A stretch of 64,000 nucleotides of DNA from contig NZ_KE386902.1 in assembly GCF_000429425.1 (NCBI RefSeq), positions 51,481 to 115,480 of the forward strand. The letters are read 5' to 3'. Source of the stretch: Algoriphagus mannitolivorans DSM 15301 (GTDB lineage: Bacteria > Bacteroidota > Bacteroidia > Cytophagales > Cyclobacteriaceae). The notes below the pieces were generated by a model. The model saw nothing but the letters and a program-made list of their open reading frames with translations. It ran no database searches and was not told where the DNA came from. The position numbers and the translations under genes were made by a program. Shown one piece after another: positions 27,623-38,400 of this stretch (the first letter of the stretch is position 1; each line of letters opens with the position of its first letter).

Positions 27623-27696
27623 GATTATCAGGGCTTTAAGACAAATTTCGCTACAAGAGCGAGATTTTATCAATCAAGATTAAGATAAACCACATA

Positions 27697-27848
27697 CTGT
27701 AGGATGTTGAAACTGGCAGACAAGCCCTCCTGTCTCGGGGGTGGGGAGCCCGATCTGATAGCTATCATGATCGAAATAGAATAAAGCATAATTCAAACCG
27801 GACTATTGCCTAACTACCCCGTGGAGGTTCGAATCCTTCTCCTACAGC
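27697..27848 (+). ncRNA. tRNA-like RNA, copy 2 (class II body, 81-nt variable region)
   Basis: This copy has the same body as copy 1. The acceptor is 27698-27704 with 27840-27846, the anticodon stem 27725-27729 with 27737-27741 (anticodon GUC), and the T arm 27823-27839. The variable region is 27742-27822. Its first stem is GGGG (27743-27746) with CCCC (27817-27820), where copy 1 has GGAG/CTCC. The enclosed 70 nt hold a strong hairpin (CGATC and GATCG around a near-palindromic GATAGCTATC) and an AATAG/CTATT pairing. Apart from the conserved TTGCCTAACTA at 27806-27816, the insert is unlike that of copy 1. A leader hairpin TCGCT/AGCGA (27648-27662) lies upstream; no clear promoter box was found. 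CCA is not encoded. Confidence 0.8.
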
Positions 27849-27850
27849 TC

Positions 27851-27878
27851 AAAAAGCAACAGAGATGTTGCTTTTTTT
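27851..27878 (+). terminator. Terminator after tRNA-like copy 2
   Basis: AAAAAGCAAC at 27851-27860 pairs with GTTGCTTTTT starting at 27867, ending in a T run. It begins only 4 bases after the acceptor stem. Confidence 0.85.
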
Positions 27879-27936
27879 CTTTTCTGTCAATTCTGATTTT
27901 TGTTATTATCTTCTCAGGTAAATAGAATTTCTTCTG

Positions 27937-30900
27937 ATGTCTTCAGAAAATCAAAAGATCAAAGTTGATTTCCCATTCAGGAAAAAGGTTATAAGACTTT
28001 TTCTAAAGCTTATTTTGGCACTCCTATTTTTGGAATTTGTAGCCTATTTCGGTTCTAATATTTTCCTTGCAAGATACGCCCAAAGAAAAATCAATGAGGC
28101 GACTAAAGAAGTCTATCTTATTGATTTTAATCGGTTTAATCTTTCACTTTTAAGAAGGGGGTTTTTTCTGGATGGATTGGTCATGAAGCCGGTGAATTCT
28201 AGCACTCACCAAGAGGATCAGGTATTGTTTGATTTTACTTTGGATCAGGTTGGGGTTACTGGACTTTGGTATGATTTCTCGGAGCATGAGTTTACCGTTT
28301 CCAAAATCCGCCTGGACAATCCCAGTATTTCCATGCAGATGCCTCCGGGATTAGAACCTCCTTCCCAAAGCAATAGCGGAGAAAAGCAAATTTCGCCCAT
28401 TAAGCGTCTGGAACTGGAAATCCGAAAAAGTGTCGAAAAAATGAGTCTGGCGGGCTTACGGATTAAAGAAGTCGAAATGGAGCATGCCAATTTGTTTTTC
28501 TTCAACTTCCTAAGTAGAGGCAACCTAAAAGCAGATGACACCAAGTTGCTGGTAAAAAATATTAACCTGACCACGCTGGAGGACTGGAAAACACCTTTTA
28601 ATGCCGAGGGATTTGTGTTTGAACTAGAAGGAGTGGAATTCCCCTTGCCTGATGGTGTTCATTCCATTTTGGCTCAAAAAGTAAATATATCCTCTCTGGA
28701 TAATTTGGTTGACATCAAAAACTTTGTTCTTATTTCTGATAAAACCAAGGAAAGTAAGGCCTACTATGATGTCGAACTCGATAAGTTGCTGATGGGAAAT
28801 GTAGATCTCAATCATGCCTTTATGACTTCGGAAATGCAGATTGACGAACTGGTCTTGAATCGGCCGAATTTCAAGGTGGTGCGAAATTCATTTTTGAAAT
28901 CGGACAGTACGGCCTCGGGTGACTTAAATGATTTGATTCGAGGCAATCTCAATTCTATTCAGATCAAGGAATTGTCGATTAACAAAGGGAAGTTTATCAA
29001 ATCAGAGCTTTCAGATTCCTTAAAAAACAGAATTGAAATCGATGAGCTGGATTTCAAGATGATCCAGTTTTTTCTCGGGATGGATTCTTTGAAAAGAGAA
29101 AATCAATTCTTTTATGGAGAGGATGCTTCCATGCAGATCAGAGGGGGGAGGCTTTTTCTTGGGGATGGGGTGCATCTGGTGTCTGGAGATGAAGTGATGG
29201 TATCTTCCTTCCGGGATGATTTTTCTGTAAAAAACCTCTCCATTCGTCCCATAAAGGCAAATCTAGCCAACAGTTCTGCTAAAAACCTGATGAGAATAGC
29301 CCTTCCGGAGTTTTCCCTAAATGAAGTTGACTTGAAGAAATTGTATAATGAGGGGATCATTTCGGCAAGTGGGATTTTGCTGGTAAGGCCAGAAGTAGAA
29401 CTGGTGAGTTTAGAAAACCGGGGAGAAGAAACTGTGGAAGGTTCCTTTGGAAATGCGATTAAGGGTTTTCTAAACCTTGCAGATATAGAAAAATTTGAGG
29501 TGCAGGAGGGGACAATCAAATTTACCGATGAACGTGGGCAAAGAAGCAGTGATGTCGGTTTTGATAAATTCAGCATTCTTTTGGAAGGACTTAAGGTCGA
29601 TCCTGATACTTTGCTGGCTATCCATGATCAGATCACAGCCCGGGAAATTTACCTTTCCTTGGATAACTATCAGCTGAAATTGAAGGATAACCTTCATTTG
29701 ATTTTTGCCGAAAAGCTCAAAATAGATTCCCGAAACAGCTTGCTGGAGGTTCAAAACCTCAAAATTAAACCTCAGAGCCAAGAGCAAATTCAAAACCTCT
29801 TGGATATCTATGGCAAGACTTCCGCTATCAACTTTGCGGTTCCTCTTTTTAGAGCGGAGGGGATAGATATCAATTCTGCCTTTTATGATCAGATTCTTCG
29901 GATCGGGACGATTTCAATGCCACAACCAGAGTTTGAAATTTCCACCTATCGTGCCAAAGAAAAGAAAAACACCATTCCTCAGTCCACGGACGATGTGAAA
30001 GGACTTCTATTGGGTTATTTCAACTCCATTAGTATCGATTCCATAGATCTTTTCCAGGCGAAAATTAAGTATGAAAGCTTGGTTGAAAACAAGAAAAATC
30101 TGTTTCAGGAGGATAATCTCACCCTAAAACTGAAGAATTTTTTCCTGGATCCAAGCGAAACTGCCTTCACGGGGAAAACCCTTTTTTCCGAGGAAATAGA
30201 TCTTACTTTTTCTGATTATTCCTTTAGTCTGGGCAATGGAAAATACACCGTTGAGACAGATCTTTTGAACTACAATTCCAAAAAAGAGTCTCTGGTTTTT
30301 GATAATCTATTGGTTTATCCCGGCGAAAACTCCAGTGGTAGATTGGCTTTGGGATTGGATTTTCCAAAAGTCATTTTCAAGGGAGTGGATATTGAGCAGT
30401 TTGTCTTTGACAATGTGCTGGATCTCCAAAAACTCGAGATCAGTGAGGGAAGAGTAGAGATCGGGATTGACCGTAAAATCAGCACTACTGCCAAAGAGAG
30501 GGAAAGGAAAAGGCTTACCCAAAAAACCGTAGACTGGGTTTCTATAGATACTATTCAGGCCAAAAACTCATTTTTGGAATTAAATTTCCTGGGAGAAAAC
30601 AACTCCCTTCGATCCATACAGACTGGGTTTGGCTTTTTGATTCAGGATTTCCACCTAGACACTTTGGTATTGGATCAAAATGATCTAAGCAAGCTGTACT
30701 CCACTGCCAATTTGGATCTCAACGATTTTGTATTTGCCCTGCCGGACAGCGTGCATACGGTAAGTTTTTCTAAAGTTCAGCTAGGAGATGCCCAAAAGGA
30801 AATTGTGTTTTCTGATTTGAAAATTACTCCCAAAAATTTCCATGGAAACCCAGGTGAACCGGTTGTAAACGCGAAAATGGATGAGCTGGCTATTTTAAAT

Positions 30901-32277
30901 AACCGGTTTCAGGATGTAATGGAGACCAAGCGATTTGACATGAAAAATGTCCGAATGCTCAATCCGGTGCTTGATGTGTATTTGGACAAGGAAAAGTATT
31001 CCAAACCACCCCGCCAAGATAAAAGGATAGAGGAGGAAAAAAATTCCCTGGTCGAATCTATGATTCTGGGAGATTTCCAGCTGAGTAATGGGAAAATCCA
31101 GCTTCACAGAAAAGGGGAGGGGCCAATATCAAGACTTGGTTTTACGGACGTTGATTTCAAGATCTCCGACTTAGGCCTAGACTTTTTAGACCAAAAGCAG
31201 GAGCTTGATCTTAAAGAGCTGGCGGGAAAAAACCTTTCCTTTTCCTTTAAAAATTACCAAATCCTGACTCCGGATAGCCTTTACAAAACCAGCTTTGATC
31301 AGGTGTATTATGAAAATGGAGGTTTGACCATCAAAGGACTATATGTCAGACCCGTTCAGGGAAATTATGGATTGCTGAATAGCCTTCCTTATCAGACGGA
31401 TGCGGTAAGGGCCAAGGTGGATAAAGTCTCCCTTTCAGGCCTTGATCCCGTCAAATATCTGAAAGATGAGATTATCAGCGGAAATGACCTGAGAATAGAA
31501 GGAGCAAGAATTGATCTGTTTCGGGATAAAAGAAAACCCTTTAATCCTGATTTTATCAAGGAAATGCCTCAATTTATGATGAGCCACGCTCAAATTAATG
31601 CAGACTTTCAGGTGGTGCAAGTGAGAGATGGAAGAGTGAGGTATTATGAAATAGCTCCGAAAGGAAACCTTCCTGGGATGATCAGTTTCGATCAAATTCA
31701 GCTTGATTTGGCTCCATTTTACCTTCGAAAGGAAAGTGCGGAATACCCTATTGAAAAATTGAGGCTTGGCATTGAAACAAAAATCATGGATCAGTCCAAT
31801 GTCTCCCTAAAGTCCGAGATGTATTTCACTGAAAAGTATCCCATGAATGTTTCCATTGCCATGGACAGATTTAGATTTGAGGAAGCGAACGATTTTTTGA
31901 TGAAAACCATGTTTGTCAAAGCGGTGGATGGAGAGGTGACAGAAGGTCAATGGGATTTCACCCTGAATGAGGATTATGCCATTGGGAAAATGGCCTTAGG
32001 CTATAAGGATCTGAAAATCCAGTTTGTGGATAGCCTTACCTATGAACGGGGTTTGGGGAAGTTAAAAGTTTACACTTTTGGGGCGAATTTATTGGCGAAA
32101 AACAATAACCCGAGAGGTGGGAGTAAAAAAATAACCACCCGGAGAATCTATCTGGAGCGGGACAACAGAAGGTTTGTCTTTAGCACCTGGTGGAAAGCAA
32201 CCTTTAGCGGCTTAAGAGGGACTTTTGGATTGGGAAAGCCTAGAATTCCCAAGGAGTTAAGAAAAGAAGAGGATTAA
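27937..32277 (+). CDS. Giant AsmA/TamB-like membrane-anchored protein
   Basis: A 1446-residue protein with one N-terminal transmembrane helix (about 19-43) after a basic cytoplasmic start (FPFRKKVIRLFLKL), and the rest predicted periplasmic. The body is long, repetitive beta-strand sequence with recurring blocks of the type FDFTLDQVGVTGLWYDFSEHEFTVSKIRLDNPSI, in which short strands alternate with linkers describing about ten similar units. No catalytic motif was seen. Layout and length recall AsmA, YhdP and TamB proteins, which form a hydrophobic groove moving phospholipids between membranes, but I see no exact signature, so this is by architecture. It begins 59 bases after the terminator of tRNA-like copy 2 and has a strong hairpin further downstream. 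Confidence 0.6.
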   Translation: MSSENQKIKVDFPFRKKVIRLFLKLILALLFLEFVAYFGSNIFLARYAQRKINEATKEVYLIDFNRFNLSLLRRGFFLDGLVMKPVNSSTHQEDQVLFDFTLDQVGVTGLWYDFSEHEFTVSKIRLDNPSISMQMPPGLEPPSQSNSGEKQISPIKRLELEIRKSVEKMSLAGLRIKEVEMEHANLFFFNFLSRGNLKADDTKLLVKNINLTTLEDWKTPFNAEGFVFELEGVEFPLPDGVHSILAQKVNISSLDNLVDIKNFVLISDKTKESKAYYDVELDKLLMGNVDLNHAFMTSEMQIDELVLNRPNFKVVRNSFLKSDSTASGDLNDLIRGNLNSIQIKELSINKGKFIKSELSDSLKNRIEIDELDFKMIQFFLGMDSLKRENQFFYGEDASMQIRGGRLFLGDGVHLVSGDEVMVSSFRDDFSVKNLSIRPIKANLANSSAKNLMRIALPEFSLNEVDLKKLYNEGIISASGILLVRPEVELVSLENRGEETVEGSFGNAIKGFLNLADIEKFEVQEGTIKFTDERGQRSSDVGFDKFSILLEGLKVDPDTLLAIHDQITAREIYLSLDNYQLKLKDNLHLIFAEKLKIDSRNSLLEVQNLKIKPQSQEQIQNLLDIYGKTSAINFAVPLFRAEGIDINSAFYDQILRIGTISMPQPEFEISTYRAKEKKNTIPQSTDDVKGLLLGYFNSISIDSIDLFQAKIKYESLVENKKNLFQEDNLTLKLKNFFLDPSETAFTGKTLFSEEIDLTFSDYSFSLGNGKYTVETDLLNYNSKKESLVFDNLLVYPGENSSGRLALGLDFPKVIFKGVDIEQFVFDNVLDLQKLEISEGRVEIGIDRKISTTAKERERKRLTQKTVDWVSIDTIQAKNSFLELNFLGENNSLRSIQTGFGFLIQDFHLDTLVLDQNDLSKLYSTANLDLNDFVFALPDSVHTVSFSKVQLGDAQKEIVFSDLKITPKNFHGNPGEPVVNAKMDELAILNNRFQDVMETKRFDMKNVRMLNPVLDVYLDKEKYSKPPRQDKRIEEEKNSLVESMILGDFQLSNGKIQLHRKGEGPISRLGFTDVDFKISDLGLDFLDQKQELDLKELAGKNLSFSFKNYQILTPDSLYKTSFDQVYYENGGLTIKGLYVRPVQGNYGLLNSLPYQTDAVRAKVDKVSLSGLDPVKYLKDEIISGNDLRIEGARIDLFRDKRKPFNPDFIKEMPQFMMSHAQINADFQVVQVRDGRVRYYEIAPKGNLPGMISFDQIQLDLAPFYLRKESAEYPIEKLRLGIETKIMDQSNVSLKSEMYFTEKYPMNVSIAMDRFRFEEANDFLMKTMFVKAVDGEVTEGQWDFTLNEDYAIGKMALGYKDLKIQFVDSLTYERGLGKLKVYTFGANLLAKNNNPRGGSKKITTRRIYLERDNRRFVFSTWWKATFSGLRGTFGLGKPRIPKELRKEED

Positions 32278-32426
32278 CGGAGAAGGTTGGCTCAGAAAAG
32301 CAAGGTTTAAATTGGGTTTGGGGATGGTTTAATCTCATCCACATTACTCAGGCTTGGATATTTCTCTGACTGAGAACAATCTGAAATACCGTTTGATCAA
32401 AAAATCAGTGGACAAGGGAGAGTGAT

Positions 32427-32474
32427 AAAAAACAAGGGGGAAGATCTTAATGATTCTTCCCCCTTGTTTTTATT
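32427..32474. terminator. Bidirectional terminator between the AsmA-like and T9SS genes
   Basis: AACAAGGGGGAAGA at 32431-32444 pairs with TCTTCCCCCTTGTT at 32455-32468. A run of A precedes it and a run of T follows it, so it can serve both convergent genes. It just overlaps the stop codon of the minus-strand gene. Confidence 0.85.
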
Positions 32475-35400
32475 GCTTGATTATTCGGAAGGATTCTGAT
32501 TTTCCATTCCAGGATAGGCTGACGACATAGACTCCAGCCGCTTTGGGTTGGAGGTAAGTACCGATATTCTTGCTTAATCTGTTCAGGTCAGAGTCAGCAA
32601 AGAACTGGGTTTGTCCAGTGGAGGTAGTGATCATCGCATTGACCTCTCCTACAAGAACTTCTTCACTGGAAATCATTTCGATCTGGAAGTTCTTGCCATC
32701 CGTAGGATTGGGATAGACTACCCATGCGGTGGCTCCTTTGATAGGTTCAACCTGAATTGCCCTAGTGACACTGTAGGAGAATTTGCCGCTATGATCCACT
32801 TGCTTCAAGCGGTAGAATATATTTCCTCCTGCTGCCGGAAGGGTCTTATCCGAGAAGGAATAAGAGACCGGTGCATCTGAGTATCCAGATCCAGCCACTT
32901 GACCTACTTTAGTCCAACCTTTTATTCCATTGACAGAGCGTTCGATTTCAAAGTGGGAATTATCCCACTCCTTGGCAGTGGTCCAGGTAAGATCTCCGGA
33001 TCTTTTGGAGGAATTATAGCTTGCCTCAAATTTTTGGAATTCGACTTCTAGGATTCGGACGTTTAGGAAAGATACATAGACGACTCCCGAGCCACCTTTA
33101 CCACCACGGGTAGTTCCTGCTCCCCCACCTGATCCAGTATAAATTAAACCAGGATTTCCTTGCCCACTCAAGTTTCCATTGCCTCCTATTATAGTTCCAT
33201 TGACCGCTCCCCCTAAACCTGGAGAAGAGTTACCATTTTGATTATAACCTACACCACCGCCACCAGCACCGTAGCCGTAAGATAGACCTGAAAGAGAAAA
33301 GGATAATCCAGACCCTCCTGCACCTCCTTCAGTTGAACCAGAACCAGCGGCTTTTCCTAAACCTCCGACTGAACCTACTCCTCCGCCACCGCCTCCTGAT
33401 CTTGCTGCTCCCGTACCACTACTAACTACAGAATTTCCACCATTCCGCCCTTGGCCAGATACTCCACTTCCACCTAGGCCTTGTGTTGTATTGCTATATG
33501 CTCCCCCACCACCAGAGGCTCCATTTGCCCCATTAATATTATTAAAAGAAGCTCCTCCTCCTCCTCCTTGGGCATTAATATTAATTGAAATGTTCCCATA
33601 AGGATCATTTATGGCCGAATTTACTGTGGTATTATTACCTGAAAAGCCTCTTTCATCGACATTAGTGGCACCGGGACCACCGTCACCTACAGTTATATTT
33701 AAGTTATTCCCACTTGGTATTCCGTATGGATTTGAAGATGAGATTGTTGTAGAAATAAATCCACCAGCACCACCGCCACCTGCAGTCCCACTGTTTCCAC
33801 CACTCATTCCTCCTCCTCCGCCGCCTCCAACAGCATATACAGAAAAACCAACCAAACCTTCTGGGATTGGCCATAGATAATCACAAGTGAATCTAATTAC
33901 AGTTGTCCCGGATTTTGCTCCGTCATCAATGATTTCAATGCAATCTTCTTTATTAGGATCAGGACAGGAATAAGAAATTATAATAGATCCATTTTGGGTA
34001 TTACTTCCTCCTCCAGCTGCATAAGCCAAACCTGTAGTTTGAGGATTTGGTAAAGAAGAGTCTCGGGTTACATAAGAGTCTCGGGCACTTCCCGATCCTG
34101 CGCCTTGGCCAATGACCACGCCTAAAGGTTCGCCCGGGGTGACAGGAATAGTTCTTATGGTAGTTTGACCGGCTGCACCTGCCCCTCTTGCTTGGATGGT
34201 TATTTCGTAAATTCCCGCTGGTACAGTGAAGGTTCCATTAATGTCAAATGTGGCTCCACAAACACTAAAGAAGGCATAGTTTTTTGGATCATTTTGATTT
34301 AAGGGAATTGTACAAACATCGGTTACCTTTCTTATAGATTTTATAGAAATTTTATATACATCAACATTAATATCCGTCAAAGGTATTGTTGGAAATGAAC
34401 CAGTTCCATTGGAGACGATGAAAGGCGCAGAAGTTGGTTGATCTGGTGGAGGTGTACCGTCATCTAGAATATACTCTACTACATATTGCCCATTTGGCAA
34501 ACTTGAAGGATTACCCTTGATGATGACTGTGGCTGATCCTCCAGCAACTGTCGCAGAAACTGCCGACACTGAAGTCAACTCATAGGTAGGTGTAACATCA
34601 ATTGTACCTGTTGCATTTTGTCCGTTAATACAATTTCCTATTAGAGAAATGCTGTAGCTATATAATCCTGGCGTAACTCCCGTGACATTTCCTGAAAATT
34701 CAATGTTTCCTGTGGAGGAATTAAACACGACATTGATTCCTGCTGGCAATCCGGTTGGGGTACCTATTCCCGTAACCCCTGTAGTTGGCTGAACAAAGGG
34801 CCTGATACTTGGGCTTGAAATACAAACACTAGGGAAATTTGCAGTGGGAAAAGGTTCCTGTCCAACTGCAGCTACTGGTAGACCAACAGTGGCATAAGGT
34901 TGTACTTGAGTAGTGGAGGTGGCAGTAGTAGTTGCCACGCAACCAGTAGAAGGTTCAGTGTATCTAACAGTGACTGTTTTTGATCCACCTGTCAGCCATT
35001 GTATGGTTGCAGTGGAATTTGTGCTTCCAAAACCCCCAGAGGTAATAATATAATCTGTGCCTAATGTTCCGGGTACATTCCAGACATAATTAGATTTTCC
35101 TGATTGTGTTTCATAAGTAATCGACTGTTGTTCACAGACCTGAGTACTTGGTGAAGTCGTGAATGTAGGAATTGGAAGGGGATTTACTGTTAAAGTATTG
35201 GACGCAGGAGTGATGGAAGAACAATTATTAGAATTCGTATATCCGACAGTGACATTTTTTGAACCCGAAGTCAACCAAGTAAGCGTAACTGTATTGCTTG
35301 AGGGTCCAATTCCTCCAGAAGTTATAGTATAGTCTGTTCCCGCTACTCCAGGAACTGACCATATATAATTGGATTGGCCTGATTGAGTGGTATAAGTTAC

Positions 35401-38400
35401 AGAAGAACCAGCGCAGATGGGAGCAGAAGGCGCAGCCGTAAAGGTCGGAATAGGAAGAGGATTTACAGTTAAGGAATTGGTCGCAGAGGTTACAGCTGTA
35501 CATCCATTGGGGTCCGTGTAGCTTACAGAAATATTTTTAGTACCCGAAGTTAACCAAGTTACCGTTACAGAATTGCTTGAGGATCCAATTCCTCCAGAAG
35601 TGATGGTAAAATCTGTCCCGGCTGTTCCAAAGCCCGACCATACATAATTAGACTGTCCAGGTTGTGTGGTATAAGTTGCGGATTCTCCTACGCAAACTGG
35701 AGCTAAAGGCTCAGTCGTAAAGGTTGGTGTTGGAAGTGGGTTGACAACAAAAGCGCCGGAAGCAGAGGAAGTCTGGTCTGGTCCACAAGAACTGGATGCA
35801 ACTACATAGTAATAATTTGTTCCTACAGCTGAGGACGGAGGAGTATAGGTTGAGCTAGTCGCTCCAGAGATTGGAGTACCTCCTGAGTTTGAATTTGTGG
35901 TATTGGTGTACCATTGGTATGAGACAGGTCCTGTACCTTTGGCAGTTATTGAAACAGGGGTAAAGCTACTACCAAAACAAATGGTTTGAGGGGCAAGATT
36001 TTGGCTTAAAATTTCAGTCGGTGCTGTAACTGTATAGGCTCCTGAAACAGCTGTTGGCACTGTGCCGCAATTACTTTTTCCTGTTGCATAATAATAAAGA
36101 GTTCCTACAACATTACTAGGAGGGGTAAAAGTGGAACTGGTTTCCCCTGGAATCAAGGTCCCCCCAGTATTTTGCGGTGAAGTATTACTATACCATTGAT
36201 AAGTAATTGTGCCTTCTCCAGATGCCAATACATTTAGCTCTGCAAAGGAATCACCCTTACAAACAGTATAGCTATTTGAATCAGGATTAATATCGATTAC
36301 AGTTTTAGGGGGGTTAACTCGATGAAATCCAGAAACAGTAGAAGTTTGTGAAGTACAATAGCCAGTTACAACCACGTAATAGTATAAAATACTACCTATA
36401 TCTGTTGAAGGAGGGGTAAACGAATTGGAGGTCGCTCCTGGGATAAGAGTTCCTCCTGAATTGGTTTGGGTCGTATTAGAATACCATTGATAGGTCAAAT
36501 CAGCCCCATTAGCAACTACGGTAAGAGGGTCGAACCCATCCCCAAAGCATTCCACATCGTTAGCGGTGCTTGGTTGTGTTGTAATACTTGTAATTGGTTC
36601 AACTGTAGCTTGGGAAAAGTTTGAAGTAGCTATTGGGCTACAACCACTTGTGACCTCTACATAATAATATTTGGTTCCTATGGTTCCTGATGGTGGAGTA
36701 AAAGAATTTGAATTGGTGCCAACAGGTATTGCTCCAGTCTTGGTTGGCGAATCATTACTGAACCATTGGTAGGATAAGGTCCCAACCCCTGTGGCGGTTA
36801 CAGATAAAGTTGTAAATGAAGCGCCATCGCAAATCCTTTGGTCGGACATGTTTTGTGCAGTAATAGCAGTTGCCGGATTAACAATTATAGTACCGGTGGC
36901 AGCTAAAGCTAAACATCCCCCTGTTGTAGGAATGGAATAATTAAATGTTCCGGATTGGGTGGGAGTCCCTGAAATAGTAATTACCCCAGCCGACCAGCTA
37001 GCCGATAATCCCATGGGTAGGCCATTGGCTCCTGAAATACCAGCATTACTTATACCTGAAGATCCAGTTGTGGTATGAGTAATGTTTGTCAGAGGAGTAT
37101 TGATACAAAGGGTCGGAGAAGAAGAGGCAGAAGAAACAGTATTGTTTGGTGTAACGGTGATGGTGCCGGTTGCATTGACAGCAGGGGTATTACACCCACC
37201 CGTTAAAGGGATTGAATAGTTAAATGTACCAGATACCGTTGGAGTCCCTGAAATTGTAATCGTATTACCCGACCAGTTTGCAGTAACTCCCGCTGGGAGC
37301 CCGGTTGCAGCTCCGATTCCTGTTGCTCCGGTGGTAGTGTGGGTAATATTTGTTAAAGGAGTATTGATACAAAGTGTAGGGGTAGAAGAAGGTGCTGAAG
37401 CTGTATTGTTAGGAGCCACAGTAATTGTACCTATGGCATTTATTGCGCCACAACCACCAGTTAAAGGAATGGAATAATTGAAAGTTCCTGAAACCGTTGG
37501 AGTTCCTGAAATGGTAATGGTATTGGCTGACCAAGTGGCGCTCATTCCAGTAGGAAGACCATTAGCACCAGAAACTCCAGAATTGGAAATTCCAGTTGCT
37601 CCGGTAGTGGTGTGGGTAATATTTGTTCCAAGGGTGGTATTAATACAAAGTGTAGGTGTGCTTGATGGGACTGAAGCAGTATTATTTGGATTTACTGTGA
37701 TTGTTCCTGTTGCGTTAATCGCCCCACATCCTCCTGTAAGGAGGATTGAATAGTTGTAAGTTCCTGCAGTGGTTGGAGTTCCTGAAATAGTTATGGTGTT
37801 TGAAGCCCAGCTAGCAGAAACCCCGGGAGGTAATCCATTTGCTCCGCTTACTCCATTATTGGCAATTCCAGTGGCTCCCGTTGTGGTATGGGTAATTGGT
37901 GATAAAGCAGTATTAATACAACGTGTTTGATTTGGCGCACTTGAAGTTACGGTATTGTTAGGTATAACTGTTACAGACCCGGTTCTGGTTAGAGTAATCG
38001 GGACAGAGGAAAAATAACTAGGGGTAACTGTAATCGTATAAGTTCCACTTGCTGTGGGGGTTCCAGAAATTGTAATCGTTTCAGTGGAAGAATTGTAATC
38101 GGAAGTTAATCCAGCGGGTAGGCCAGTAATGGAAACTGTAGAGCTACTCGGTAAAATAGGGACAGTGTAAGTGGTAGTCGTTATTGGAGTGGTAACACAT
38201 ACCGATTGATTATCTGTTCCTGTTGCAGAAGTCAACCTAATGTAAGAAATTCTAATTTGACCATTTCCACCTAATCCTCCTGGTTGTACAGGTTGACTTG
38301 CACCTTGCCTTTTTGCTCCACCGCCACCCCCTCCTGGTGACGCTCCATCTCCCCCTGGACCAGGACTTGTTGCACCATTTCCACCATTTCCACCTCCTAA

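Noticed and set aside
27152-27848. Direct repeats as attachment sites of an integrated element
   Set aside because: The interval between the copies holds no integrase or cargo, and the inserts inside the copies differ; tRNA-like duplication explains the repeats better.
36890-37950. Regular repeats resembling a CRISPR-like array
   Set aside because: The repeats are about 250-280 bases long, in frame and protein-coding; no short palindromic repeat with unique spacers is present and no cas genes are near.
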